Shown piece by piece: positions 52,601-60,341 of a stretch of DNA of 64,000 bases (position 1 is the first letter of the stretch; each line of letters opens with the position of its first letter). The notes under the pieces are model-generated. The model saw nothing but the letters and a program-made list of their open reading frames with translations. It was not told the DNA's origin and did no database searches. A program made the position numbers and the translations under genes. Source of the DNA: JALJPB01 sp034111045 (GTDB lineage Bacteria; Pseudomonadota; Gammaproteobacteria; Enterobacterales; Alteromonadaceae). The DNA is taken from assembly GCA_034111045.1 (NCBI GenBank), contig JAWUYA010000005.1, forward strand, positions 1 through 64,000. The letters run 5' to 3'.

Positions 52601-54548
52601 AATGGATATCGATTGTCAAAGTACTGACTTTACCGTTGTTGGTATAGGTGATATGGCCGGTGATGTCTTTGGTAATGGTATGTTGTTATCTAAACACATT
52701 CGCTTGCAAGCGGCGTTTAACCATATGCATATTTTTATTGACCCTACCCCTGATGCGACAACATCTTATAAAGAGCGCGAACGCTTATTTAACAAGCCAG
52801 GATGCAGTTGGGAAGATTATAATCCCAAACTAATATCTGAAGGTGGTGTGATTTTTAACCGTTCTGCCAAATCACTAAAACTAACCCCGCAAATTAAAAA
52901 AATGATTGGCACACAAAAGCAATCAATGTCGCCATTAGAATTAATGCAGGCATTATTGAAAATGAAAGTCGATTTATTATGGAATGGTGGCATAGGAACT
53001 TACGTTAAAGGTTCTAGTGAAACTCATTTAGAAGTTGGTGATAGAGCTAATGACGCTTTAAGGATCAATGGCTGTGAACTTAAAGCTAAAGTTGTTGGTG
53101 AAGGAGGTAACTTAGGTTTAACACAGTTAGGGCGTATTGAAGCCGCTTTACATGGTGTTCACTTAAACGCTGATTCAGTTGATAACGTTGCGGGGGTCGA
53201 TTGTTCTGATAATGAAGTAAACATTAAAATAATGCTTAATAGCTTAGTGCAAAATGGCGACCTCACCGTAAAGCAACGTAATCAATTACTTTATGATATG
53301 ACTGATGAGGTTTCTAAAATTGTATTAGAAGATTGTTACCGACAAACCCATTCATTATCAATTACTGCGATGCGCGGGGCTAGTCAGTTAAAAGAACAGA
53401 CTCGCTTTATTCATGAATTAGAGCGAGCGGGTAAACTCGATAGAGCGCTAGAGTTTATCCCCAATGATGATGAAATTGCTGATAGATTATCCAAAGGAAA
53501 AGGTTTAACAAGGCCAGAACTTTCAGTATTACTTGCTTATAGTAAAATGGTACTTAAAGAAGACTTGGTTTGTCCTGATATTACCGATAATCCTTTTCAT
53601 GACCGACTCCTTATTAATGCCTTTCCACAACAATTACGAGATAAGTACCGTGAACAAATGCAAGAGCATCCCCTCCGAGCTGAAATTATTGCTACCAAAC
53701 TTGCCAATAATATTGGTAATGATATGGGCTTTAACTTTGTTAACCGTATGCGTGAAGAAACAGGCGCAACCGTTGCAGAAATTGTAAACTGCTATGTAGT
53801 GGCAAGTGAAGTATTTGAACTAGACGATATTTGGCAGAAAATTACGTTATTAGATAATCAAATTTCTACAGCTATTCAAACCGAAATGTTATTTCAAATG
53901 CGTAGAACAGTTAGACGAGCAACTCGCTGGTTCTTACGTCATCGTAATAAGTCACTAAATATAGCTGAAACAATTAATTTCTATCAGCCAACTTTCACTA
54001 ATGTCTCTCAGAATTTAAATAGATACTTAGTTAAAGATGAAGTCGATGTGTTGCAACGAATAGAAAAAGATCTAGCTAGAGAAGGGGTGCCAAAGAATAT
54101 AGCTACCCGTATTTCCCAATTGAGTTCTTTATTCCCTGTAATGGACATTGCTGATATTACTGAAAATTCAGAACAAAATATTGAAGTGGTGTCTGGTTTA
54201 TACTTTAATTTGGGTGTTCGTTTGGATTTACATTGGTTCTTAGATCAAATTACGGGTCAATCAGTCTCTAATCATTGGCAAGCTCTGGCTAGAGCATCAT
54301 TTAGAGAAGAGTTAGATTGGCAACAACGTGCCTTGACATTGGTGGTGTTACGTTATAATTGCACCAAGCCTGACATTAGCATTGATAAAATGTTAGATAA
54401 TTGGATTGCAGTAAATGAGCAGCCGTTAAGCCGTTGGAATCAAATTCTTACCGACTTTAGAATTGGCCAAACTCATGAGTTTGCTAAATTCTCAGTAGCT
54501 TTACGTGAATTGATGTTACTCAGTTTAAATTGTGATCCAGCTAAATAA
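49689..54548 (+). CDS. gdhB: NAD-specific glutamate dehydrogenase, large (180-kDa) type
   Basis: A 1619-residue enzyme of the bacterial large GDH class (Bac_GDH), which converts glutamate to 2-oxoglutarate and ammonia with NAD. The N-terminal regulatory part holds ACT-like segments (about 1-700). The catalytic core contains GGLRWSDRREDFRTEVLGLV (about 817-836), VPVGAKGGFVCK with the glutamate-binding K852, and GIGDMAGDVFGNGMLLS and LWNGGIGTYVKGSS further on. C-terminal helical domain follows. Homologues are arginine- or aspartate-activated in Pseudomonas and Shewanella-type bacteria and feed amino-acid carbon into the TCA cycle. AAGGA lies seven bases before the ATG. Monocistronic, with a terminator. 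Confidence 0.96.
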   Translation: MALVEGSPSVILKSVAKLIQQKVPTETAPLLEQFSSLLYSNISSLDLEHRNESDMYGATLSLWNSLNGHQDDSPVIRVFNPQVSKHGWKSSHTIIEIIVKDMPFLVDSVRIALNRLGLSPHLLLNAPINIVRNDKNEITHLSASSDKSIKSTSIETVFFIEIDRQTEQSALDFVTQDLKSVMDDILLTVSDWQPMLAKLKSVISEVNKAQLPCSKEEQANTLEFLEWISQNNFTLMGYRSYDVKALKGDLALAANVESSLGLMKNSNGTKQRLISSLSDSAREFALGDNLLILTKTNSHSRVHRPAQLDYIGVKRFDNNGHVIGEDRFVGLFGSAYYTNSALDLPLMGAKVLHVCQASGFANGSHAYKSLINILETYPRDEIIQSSTAELLTNVLGILRMQERDYTGLFIRRDAFDRFYSCMVYVPRERYNTQLRIETQQLLKEALGGFDDVEFTTYFSESVQARTHYIVRVNKTKADINVKEIEKNLNQAAFSWADKLASTLKSHKGEAKGKELSRKYSHFPQSYKDEVLPGTAIVDIEKFEALTANNPLEMLFYQPQEEKLGSRVVKLKLFHVGEPIHLSDVLPMLENFGLRVIGESPYAVKTGAGETYWILDFSMLLTGDGEFNLEVVQTLFQDAFAKVWAGGLEDDGFNRLILGAELGGREVSIIRAFAKYERQLGGTFSQSYIEDTFARYPNMAELLIQLFNTRFDPKIHGKAKSSEKSIIKLQEKIESSLDNVANLDDDRIIRRFVEMINATIRTNYFQLDPIVGEKSYISFKIIPAQISDVPLPLPKFEIFVYSPQIEGVHLRGGKVARGGLRWSDRREDFRTEVLGLVKAQQVKNTVIVPVGAKGGFVCKQLPKGSRQEIFEAGRECYKTFIRALLDITDNIIAGDIVAPVNVVRYDEDDPYLVVAADKGTATFSDTANAISEEYSFWLGDAFASGGSVGYDHKAMGITAKGAWESVKRHFREMDIDCQSTDFTVVGIGDMAGDVFGNGMLLSKHIRLQAAFNHMHIFIDPTPDATTSYKERERLFNKPGCSWEDYNPKLISEGGVIFNRSAKSLKLTPQIKKMIGTQKQSMSPLELMQALLKMKVDLLWNGGIGTYVKGSSETHLEVGDRANDALRINGCELKAKVVGEGGNLGLTQLGRIEAALHGVHLNADSVDNVAGVDCSDNEVNIKIMLNSLVQNGDLTVKQRNQLLYDMTDEVSKIVLEDCYRQTHSLSITAMRGASQLKEQTRFIHELERAGKLDRALEFIPNDDEIADRLSKGKGLTRPELSVLLAYSKMVLKEDLVCPDITDNPFHDRLLINAFPQQLRDKYREQMQEHPLRAEIIATKLANNIGNDMGFNFVNRMREETGATVAEIVNCYVVASEVFELDDIWQKITLLDNQISTAIQTEMLFQMRRTVRRATRWFLRHRNKSLNIAETINFYQPTFTNVSQNLNRYLVKDEVDVLQRIEKDLAREGVPKNIATRISQLSSLFPVMDIADITENSEQNIEVVSGLYFNLGVRLDLHWFLDQITGQSVSNHWQALARASFREELDWQQRALTLVVLRYNCTKPDISIDKMLDNWIAVNEQPLSRWNQILTDFRIGQTHEFAKFSVALRELMLLSLNCDPAK

Positions 54549-55180
54549 AGCATTTGTAATTATATAGTGAAGAGGTCAACTGTAAATATATAAGGTGAAG
54601 GGATGTTTGAAACATCCCTTTTTTACATGGATATAAGTTACCTGTAAATAAAATAATATTAACAAGTTAAATAGTAAAGTATATCGTTTTCCCTCTGTTT
54701 TTAACTTGATCCAATAGTAATATTGATTACTGATGACACTCAGTATCATTGTGAACTTGCATCCATTTATTATATTCAAGCTTCTCTAAAAGTGCTTGAT
54801 AAGGGAGTGAAAATGTACATAATTTATGGCATTGATCTCTACTACTATGAATACACAAGAAAATATTATCGACGTTTTATCAGTTAACAGCATGGTGGTT
54901 GATATCCTTGTTCTTTAATCTATTTTTATTGAAATTGAACAGAGCCATTAAATTCCCTTTTTATCTGAGGAATATATTGAAGAGGCCATGTGTTAAGTTA
55001 GTCTGGATAAGTAAAAAATGTCATTGCTGGGCAGACAATCAGAGCAGGAGGGTTAAATTTTATGTGTGGTTAATTCCCTGTAGTGTTTAACCCTAAAGCG
55101 TTAACTGATAAAATTGGCAGTAATTGTGAGGGGATTTTCAATGTCGAAAATTTTTTTGTATCTGTGATTAAAGAGGCATT
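54549..55180. other. 632-base intergenic region between gdhB and pyrD
   Basis: It contains the gdhB terminator, then about 550 bases of AT-rich DNA. Two short plus-strand frames occur: 24 codons from 54814 and 23 codons from 54847; the latter (MNTQENIIDVLSVNSMVVDI) faintly recalls the N-terminus of PfkB-type kinases and may be gene debris, but nothing downstream supports it. The pyrD promoter must lie near the right end. Confidence 0.45.
54598..54624 (+). terminator. intrinsic terminator after gdhB
   Basis: GGGATGT (54600-54606) pairs with ACATCCC (54612-54618) around a five-base loop, with AA before and six T after. It begins 50 bases past the gdhB stop. Confidence 0.88.
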
Positions 55181-56191
55181 ATGTTTTATTCTGTATTGCG
55201 CAAAGTTTTTTTTCAGTTTGATGCTGAAACCATTCATGAATTAACAATTAAAAGTTTAAAAAACACCGGTTCCACACCGCTTAACTTTTTATATAAACAA
55301 AAAATTTCTGATAAACCTGTTGAAGTTATGGGTCTTCAATTTCCTAATCCTGTTGGGCTTGCTGCGGGTCTAGATAAAAATGGTGAATGTATTAACGCTT
55401 TCGCAGCAATGGGATTTGGTTTTGTTGAAGTCGGTACTGTTACCCCTCGGCCTCAACCTGGCAATGAAAAGCCTAGAATATTTCGTATTGAACACGCTAA
55501 CGCCATTATCAATCGTATGGGGTTTAACAACAAAGGCGTTGACTATTTAATAGAGCAGGTGCGTAAAGCAAAGTTTAAAGGTGTTTTAGGTATTAATATT
55601 GGTAAAAATAAAGATACCACTGATGAAAATGCTAAAGATGACTATATCTATTGCATGCGTAAAGTTTATAACTATGCGAGTTATATCGCGGTCAATATTT
55701 CTTCACCAAATACACCGGGCTTGCGCTCTTTACAATATGGAGACGCGTTAAATGAGTTACTCATGGCTTTAAAAAAAGAACAACAATGCTTAGCTCAACA
55801 GTTTGACAAATACGTGCCTATTGCAGTAAAAATAGCTCCCGACTTAACGGAAGAAGAAGTTAAGTCGATTGCACAATCATTAATTGAGCATAACATTGAT
55901 GGCGTCATTGCCACCAATACCACACTATCTCGTGAAGGTGTTGAAGGTTTAAAGTACGGCAAAGAAATGGGTGGATTAAGCGGTAAACCAGTAAAAGATA
56001 AAAGCACTCAAGTTATCGGTTTACTTGCCAAAGCGTTGGATAACAAATTACCAATCATAGGTGTTGGCGGTATTGCAAACGGTGAAGATGCCAAACAAAA
56101 AATAGCGGCAGGGGCAAAGCTTGTTCAAGTTTATACGGGGTTTATCTATCAAGGTCCTGAGCTTATTAAAGAGATTAATCACTCGCTATAA
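55181..56191 (+). CDS. pyrD: dihydroorotate dehydrogenase (quinone), class 2
   Basis: A 336-residue flavoenzyme oxidising dihydroorotate to orotate with quinone in pyrimidine synthesis. The N-terminal amphipathic segment (MFYSVLRKVFFQFDAETIHE) mediates membrane association. The FMN-binding barrel has NPVGLAAGLDKNGE (56-69), the catalytic S175 in NISSPNTPGLRS (E. coli S175) and IGVGGIANGEDA near 294. ATG start with AAGAGG upstream. Convergent with asnB across a shared terminator. Confidence 0.97.
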   Translation: MFYSVLRKVFFQFDAETIHELTIKSLKNTGSTPLNFLYKQKISDKPVEVMGLQFPNPVGLAAGLDKNGECINAFAAMGFGFVEVGTVTPRPQPGNEKPRIFRIEHANAIINRMGFNNKGVDYLIEQVRKAKFKGVLGINIGKNKDTTDENAKDDYIYCMRKVYNYASYIAVNISSPNTPGLRSLQYGDALNELLMALKKEQQCLAQQFDKYVPIAVKIAPDLTEEEVKSIAQSLIEHNIDGVIATNTTLSREGVEGLKYGKEMGGLSGKPVKDKSTQVIGLLAKALDNKLPIIGVGGIANGEDAKQKIAAGAKLVQVYTGFIYQGPELIKEINHSL

Positions 56192-56236
56192 GCTAATACT
56201 CATCCTATGAATCTCGAGATATTGTTATCCTGATAT

Positions 56237-56269
56237 AAAAAAACCAATCCTTTAAAGGATTGGTTTTTT
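56237..56269. terminator. bidirectional terminator between pyrD and asnB
   Basis: A near-perfect palindrome, core AACCAATCCTTTAAAGGATT, flanked by seven A on the left and six T on the right. It lies 45 bases after the pyrD stop and 28 bases from the asnB stop. Confidence 0.93.
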
Positions 56270-56297
56270 ATAGTTTTATTATAGTTAACAACGTTAA

Positions 56298-57971
56298 TTA
56301 TTGTTGTTCATAACCATCATTATGAACACTCATTACAGCACGTCCAGAGGGATCAGTATTATTTCTAAAACTTTCGTCCCATGCCAACGCTTCTGGTGTA
56401 CTACAAGCCACTGATTTACCGCTAGGAACACATGTCGCTGCTGAAGCTAATGGAAAGTGTTCTTCAAATATACCACGGTAAAAATAGGCTTCTTTAGTGT
56501 CAGGGGTGTTTAATGGAAATTTAAACTCTGCACTGGCAAGTTGTTGTTCAGTAACTTGACTGTCAATATAGATTTTTAAACTATCAATCCAAGAGTAGCC
56601 CACACCATCTGAAAATTGCTCTTTTTGACGCCATAAAATCTCTTTTGGCAGATAACCTTCAAAAGAAGAGCGTAAAATTGCTTTTTCCATTTTACCGTTA
56701 CCACACATTTTATCTTCTGGGTTGATGCGCATGGCAACGTCCATAAAGTTTTTATCTAAAAATGGGACACGGGCTTCAATTCCCCAAGCTGACATTGATT
56801 TGTTCGCACGTAGGCAATCAAACATATGTAATTTATCTAACTTACGGTTGAGTTCTTCATGAAATTCTTGTGCATTTGGTGCTTTATGAAAGTATAAATA
56901 GCCGCCAAATATTTCATCAGCGCCTTCTCCTGAAAGTACCATTTTAATACCCATGGCTTTAATTTTACGAGCCATTAAGTACATAGGGGTAGAAGCACGA
57001 ATAGTGGTCACATCGTATGTTTCCAAATGGTAAATCACTTCTTTTAATGCATCAATACCTTCTTGCTCAGTAAACACAACACTGTGATGAATAGTGCCAA
57101 TACTGTCGGCAACAGTTTGAGCGGCTAAAAGATCAGGAGAGCCTTTAAGACCGCAAGCAAAAGAATGTACCTTTGGCCACCAAGCTTCACTTAAGTCATT
57201 CTCTTCGATACGACGTGAAGCAAATTTTTGTGTAATGGCAGATATTAATGAAGAGTCTAGCCCACCAGATAATAAAACACCGTAAGGTACATCCGTCATT
57301 AAATGACTTTTTACAGACTCTTCTAACGCTTCACGAATTTTAGTTTTACTGGTGGTATTGTCTTTGATGGCAGCATATTGCTGCCAGTTACGTTTGTAGT
57401 ATTTTTGTAACTCACCAACGCGACTATCTAAAATATAACCAGGAGGGAATTCACTGACCGTTTTACAAATGGGCATCAGTGCTTTCATTTCAGAGGCCAC
57501 ATAAAAGTTACCCTCTTCATCATAGCCGGTATAAAGAGGAATAATACCAATATGATCACGAGCAATCAGATAAGAGTTGTCGGTTTCATTGTACAAAATG
57601 AATGCAAACATGCCTTGAAGTTTGTCAATAAAGTCCATACCAAACTCTTCATAAAGCGGTAAAATCACTTCACAGTCTGAGCCTGTTTGAAATTGATAGT
57701 CAACGTTGAGTTCTTTTGCTAAAACTTTATGATTATAAATTTCACCATTTACAGCTAAAACATGTTTTTTGTTTGCATTATAAAGTGGTTGAGCGCCATG
57801 CTCAGTATCAACAATAGATAAACGTTCATGCACTAAAATGGCATTTTCACTATGATAGATGCCGGACCAATCGGGACCGCGATGGCGTAATAAACGAGAA
57901 TATTCTAAAGCTTTAGGGCGAAGTGCTTGCGCACCTGTTTTTATATCTAATATACCAAAGATTGAACACAT
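56298..57971 (-). CDS. asnB: asparagine synthetase B, glutamine-hydrolysing
   Basis: A 557-residue enzyme making asparagine from aspartate, ATP and glutamine. The Ntn glutaminase domain begins with the nucleophile C2 (MCSIFGI) and shows RHRGPDWSG (29-37) and NGEIYNH (75-81). The synthetase domain has the ATP pyrophosphatase loop SGGLDSS (235-241) and GEGADEIFGGY near 348. Very close in length to E. coli AsnB (554). ATG start. Monocistronic; upstream gap of 274 bases shared with the divergent thioredoxin gene. Confidence 0.97.
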   Translation of the reverse strand: MCSIFGILDIKTGAQALRPKALEYSRLLRHRGPDWSGIYHSENAILVHERLSIVDTEHGAQPLYNANKKHVLAVNGEIYNHKVLAKELNVDYQFQTGSDCEVILPLYEEFGMDFIDKLQGMFAFILYNETDNSYLIARDHIGIIPLYTGYDEEGNFYVASEMKALMPICKTVSEFPPGYILDSRVGELQKYYKRNWQQYAAIKDNTTSKTKIREALEESVKSHLMTDVPYGVLLSGGLDSSLISAITQKFASRRIEENDLSEAWWPKVHSFACGLKGSPDLLAAQTVADSIGTIHHSVVFTEQEGIDALKEVIYHLETYDVTTIRASTPMYLMARKIKAMGIKMVLSGEGADEIFGGYLYFHKAPNAQEFHEELNRKLDKLHMFDCLRANKSMSAWGIEARVPFLDKNFMDVAMRINPEDKMCGNGKMEKAILRSSFEGYLPKEILWRQKEQFSDGVGYSWIDSLKIYIDSQVTEQQLASAEFKFPLNTPDTKEAYFYRGIFEEHFPLASAATCVPSGKSVACSTPEALAWDESFRNNTDPSGRAVMSVHNDGYEQQ

Positions 57972-58245
57972 TGAAGCGCTACTCCTTTAAGTTAAAAGTT
58001 AAGGGGGATTTTATTCAGCCATTTTAAGCTGATGAGGCACTTTGCCAGTTTTGACGAAAAAATCAATATTTAATTTTTTAGTTATTACAAAATAGGTTAT
58101 AAGCCGTGATGTTTTTTAGCTTATGATTAAAATACTGATAACCTTAATTTCTCTAGCATATAGTTAGTGTTTTTTCTTTCTTAAGTTTTTTTTAAATTTT
58201 TTTTTATGCTAACCTTAATTCATTAACTTTAATAAGAAGTGTGCT

Positions 58246-58737
58246 TTGAATAAATTAACTCATTCCTTTTGTACCAGCTTGATCATTTTAGCCCTACTAG
58301 CGAGTCATTCAGCTAATGCCAATAAAGCGGTTCAGTTAAATGGACAACTCGGATTAACCCAAATATTACAACAGCATAAAGGCGATGTTATCTATCTTGA
58401 TTTTTGGGCTTCTTGGTGTGGTCCGTGTCGTAAATCTTTTCCTTGGATGAATGAGATGCAAAATAAATATCAACACCAAGGATTTACCGTTATTAGTATT
58501 AATTTGGACGCTGAATATGATTTAGCGCAGATTTTTTTAAAAGAGCACCCAGCGTTATTTAGTGTCGTTTACGATCCCAAAGGACTAACCGCGAAAGCAT
58601 ATGGAGTAAAAGGCATGCCTACCAGTTATTTGATTGGTCGTGATGGGCAAATTAAAAAAGCGCATACGGGTTTTTTAACAAAAAAAACATCCATCTACGA
58701 AGACCAAATTAAGCAGCTGTTAACCGTCAAAACCTAA
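58246..58737 (+). CDS. TlpA-like periplasmic thioredoxin, first gene of the flavin-transferase cassette
   Basis: A 163-residue TlpA/ResA-type thiol-disulfide protein. Signal peptide 1-25 (core SLIILALLASHSANA), redox motif W57-C58-G-P-C61 in DFWASWCGPCRKSFPW, and the cis-Pro loop KGMPTSYLI (about 121-129). CGPC favours a reductive role in the periplasm. The start is TTG 58246, the only start giving a signal peptide. It is followed 44 bases later by the DUF4266 lipoprotein gene, then DUF3570 and apbE, all on the same strand. A likely job is keeping the Cys-Gly-Cys tail of the DUF4266 protein reduced (inference). Confidence 0.92.
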   Translation: MNKLTHSFCTSLIILALLASHSANANKAVQLNGQLGLTQILQQHKGDVIYLDFWASWCGPCRKSFPWMNEMQNKYQHQGFTVISINLDAEYDLAQIFLKEHPALFSVVYDPKGLTAKAYGVKGMPTSYLIGRDGQIKKAHTGFLTKKTSIYEDQIKQLLTVKT

Positions 58738-58781
58738 TCAAATTAATGCAAGAAAGATCTATAATGAAGAGTTAAAAAATC

Positions 58782-59000
58782 ATGAAGAAACAAATCATTT
58801 TGGTCATTATTTCATTATTACTCGCTTCTGGCTGCTCTAATTTAGGGGTTCAACCTTGGGAGCGCGATTTATTAGCCAAAGATGAAATGTCATTAAGTTC
58901 ATCTCCTGTTGATAGTGCATTAGATGATCATATCTATTTTAGTAAAGAAGCATCAAGTGGAGGTAAAGGTTTTGGTGGCGGAGGTTGCGGATGCAATTAA
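58782..59000 (+). CDS. DUF4266 mini-lipoprotein with Gly/Cys C-terminus
   Basis: A 72-residue lipoprotein: signal LLLASGC with lipidated C18, then QPWERDLLAKDEM, the DUF4266 core, a short linker, and the tail GGKGFGGGGCGCN. The two terminal cysteines (C69, C71) in a glycine arm could bind a metal or be redox active; function is unknown. The tail codons double as the Shine-Dalgarno (GGAGG, 58980-58984) of the next gene, which starts ten bases before this one ends. DUF4266 genes typically sit beside DUF3570 genes, so the two proteins probably work together in the envelope. Confidence 0.88.
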   Translation: MKKQIILVIISLLLASGCSNLGVQPWERDLLAKDEMSLSSSPVDSALDDHIYFSKEASSGGKGFGGGGCGCN

Positions 59001-60316
59001 TCCATCATAAAAAAAAGAACAAACAGACGGTGAAAAATACTAATATTAAGGCCGCGTTGACCATGGCAACAACCGCTTTATTTGGTAGTGTGGCGCAAGC
59101 TGATATCCCTGAAGAAGACAGCTGGGAATTTGATACCGCTTTTTTACTTTACAGTGAGGTTGATCGAGTTTCCGCCGGTGAAGTTATTTTAAATGCGCAA
59201 AAAACGTTTGAAGATGAACAGGTTTTAAATCTTAAATTAACCATAGATGCATTAACCGGAGCTTCGGCTAATGGAGCCGTTGCCCAACCTAATGTTCAAA
59301 CATTTAGTCGCCCATCGGGTAAAGGTCAATTTGATATTGCCGCAGGTGATACTCCTCTTGATGACACTTTTCATGATACTCGGGTACAGCTAAACGCTCA
59401 ATGGACTCAACCTGTAGCGGCTGATTATTCGGCGAGTGGAGGTGTGCATATATCAAGAGAATATGATTACCTTTCGTTAGGGGTAAATGGCAATATTGCT
59501 GTTGATTTTAATCAAAAAAACACCACTTTCTCGATTGGTGCAAGTTACTTTCAAGATACGTTTACTCCTGAAGGCGGTATTCCTAAACCATTTGCTTCTA
59601 TGTTAATAGGTGATAGTAGTGTAACAAGTTGGGATGAAGACTTTGCACAAACACGTATGGGCAGTGAAAATGATAAAACGACGACAGATCTACTTCTTGG
59701 TTTTACTCAAGTAATAAATCGCAGAATGATCATGAAGTTTAATTACTCACACTCAATGGTTGATGGCTATTTAACGGACCCGTTCAAAATTATCAGCGTA
59801 GTTAACAATAGTGGTGTAACACAAGATTATCTCTATGAAAATCGTCCAGATGAGCGTGTAAAGCAAAGTGCTTATTTACAGTCTATGTATCATTTTGACA
59901 GCACAGTATTAGATCTATCTTACCGCTATATGTGGGATGATTGGGATATTGAGTCACATACTATTGATTCTCGTTTTAGAATTCCATTAGGGGGAGGGAG
60001 CTATATACAACCTCATTTTAGATATTATCAACAAAGTGCGGCAGATTTTTATATGCCGTATTTAATGCAAAGTGATTTTGAATCCCAACGTCCAGAGTTC
60101 TCAAGTGCCGATTACCGTATTGGTGAAATGACAGCTTATACACTAGGTTTCAAATATGGCATGATGGTTAACAATGGTGATGAATTATCATTCAGACTTG
60201 AATATTACCATCAAGCGCCTACTGATGCAGGTTTTGATGCACCAGGTGTTTTGGCAAATGAACAACTTTACCCAACGATTGATGCGATTATAGTGCAAAT
60301 GACGTACTCGTTTTAA
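58991..60316 (+). CDS. DUF3570 family outer-membrane beta-barrel protein
   Basis: A 441-residue DUF3570 protein. Signal peptide with a long basic n-region and cleavage near AQA-D (about residue 38), then alternating amphipathic beta-strands and a terminal aromatic strand ending MTYSF, the outer-membrane insertion signature. Just after the first strands, residues 86-92 read D-A-L-T-G-A-S, followed by ANGA, which resembles the ApbE flavinylation site of NqrC/RnfG (DxxSGAT). I start it at ATG 58991, six bases after GGAGG; a TTG at 58985 touches the ribosome site and is rejected. It overlaps DUF4266 by ten bases and precedes apbE by 25. Function unknown. Confidence 0.9.
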   Translation: MQLIHHKKKNKQTVKNTNIKAALTMATTALFGSVAQADIPEEDSWEFDTAFLLYSEVDRVSAGEVILNAQKTFEDEQVLNLKLTIDALTGASANGAVAQPNVQTFSRPSGKGQFDIAAGDTPLDDTFHDTRVQLNAQWTQPVAADYSASGGVHISREYDYLSLGVNGNIAVDFNQKNTTFSIGASYFQDTFTPEGGIPKPFASMLIGDSSVTSWDEDFAQTRMGSENDKTTTDLLLGFTQVINRRMIMKFNYSHSMVDGYLTDPFKIISVVNNSGVTQDYLYENRPDERVKQSAYLQSMYHFDSTVLDLSYRYMWDDWDIESHTIDSRFRIPLGGGSYIQPHFRYYQQSAADFYMPYLMQSDFESQRPEFSSADYRIGEMTAYTLGFKYGMMVNNGDELSFRLEYYHQAPTDAGFDAPGVLANEQLYPTIDAIIVQMTYSF

Positions 60317-60341
60317 TTGAAATGATTTAAAAGAATTTTGC

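Noticed and set aside
54847..54918. 23-codon frame resembling the N-terminus of a PfkB-type sugar kinase
   Set aside because: The resemblance covers fewer than 15 residues and no further kinase motifs follow in any frame.
54899..55090. 63-codon frame upstream of pyrD
   Set aside because: Low-complexity hydrophobic and basic composition typical of AT-rich noncoding DNA, no Shine-Dalgarno.
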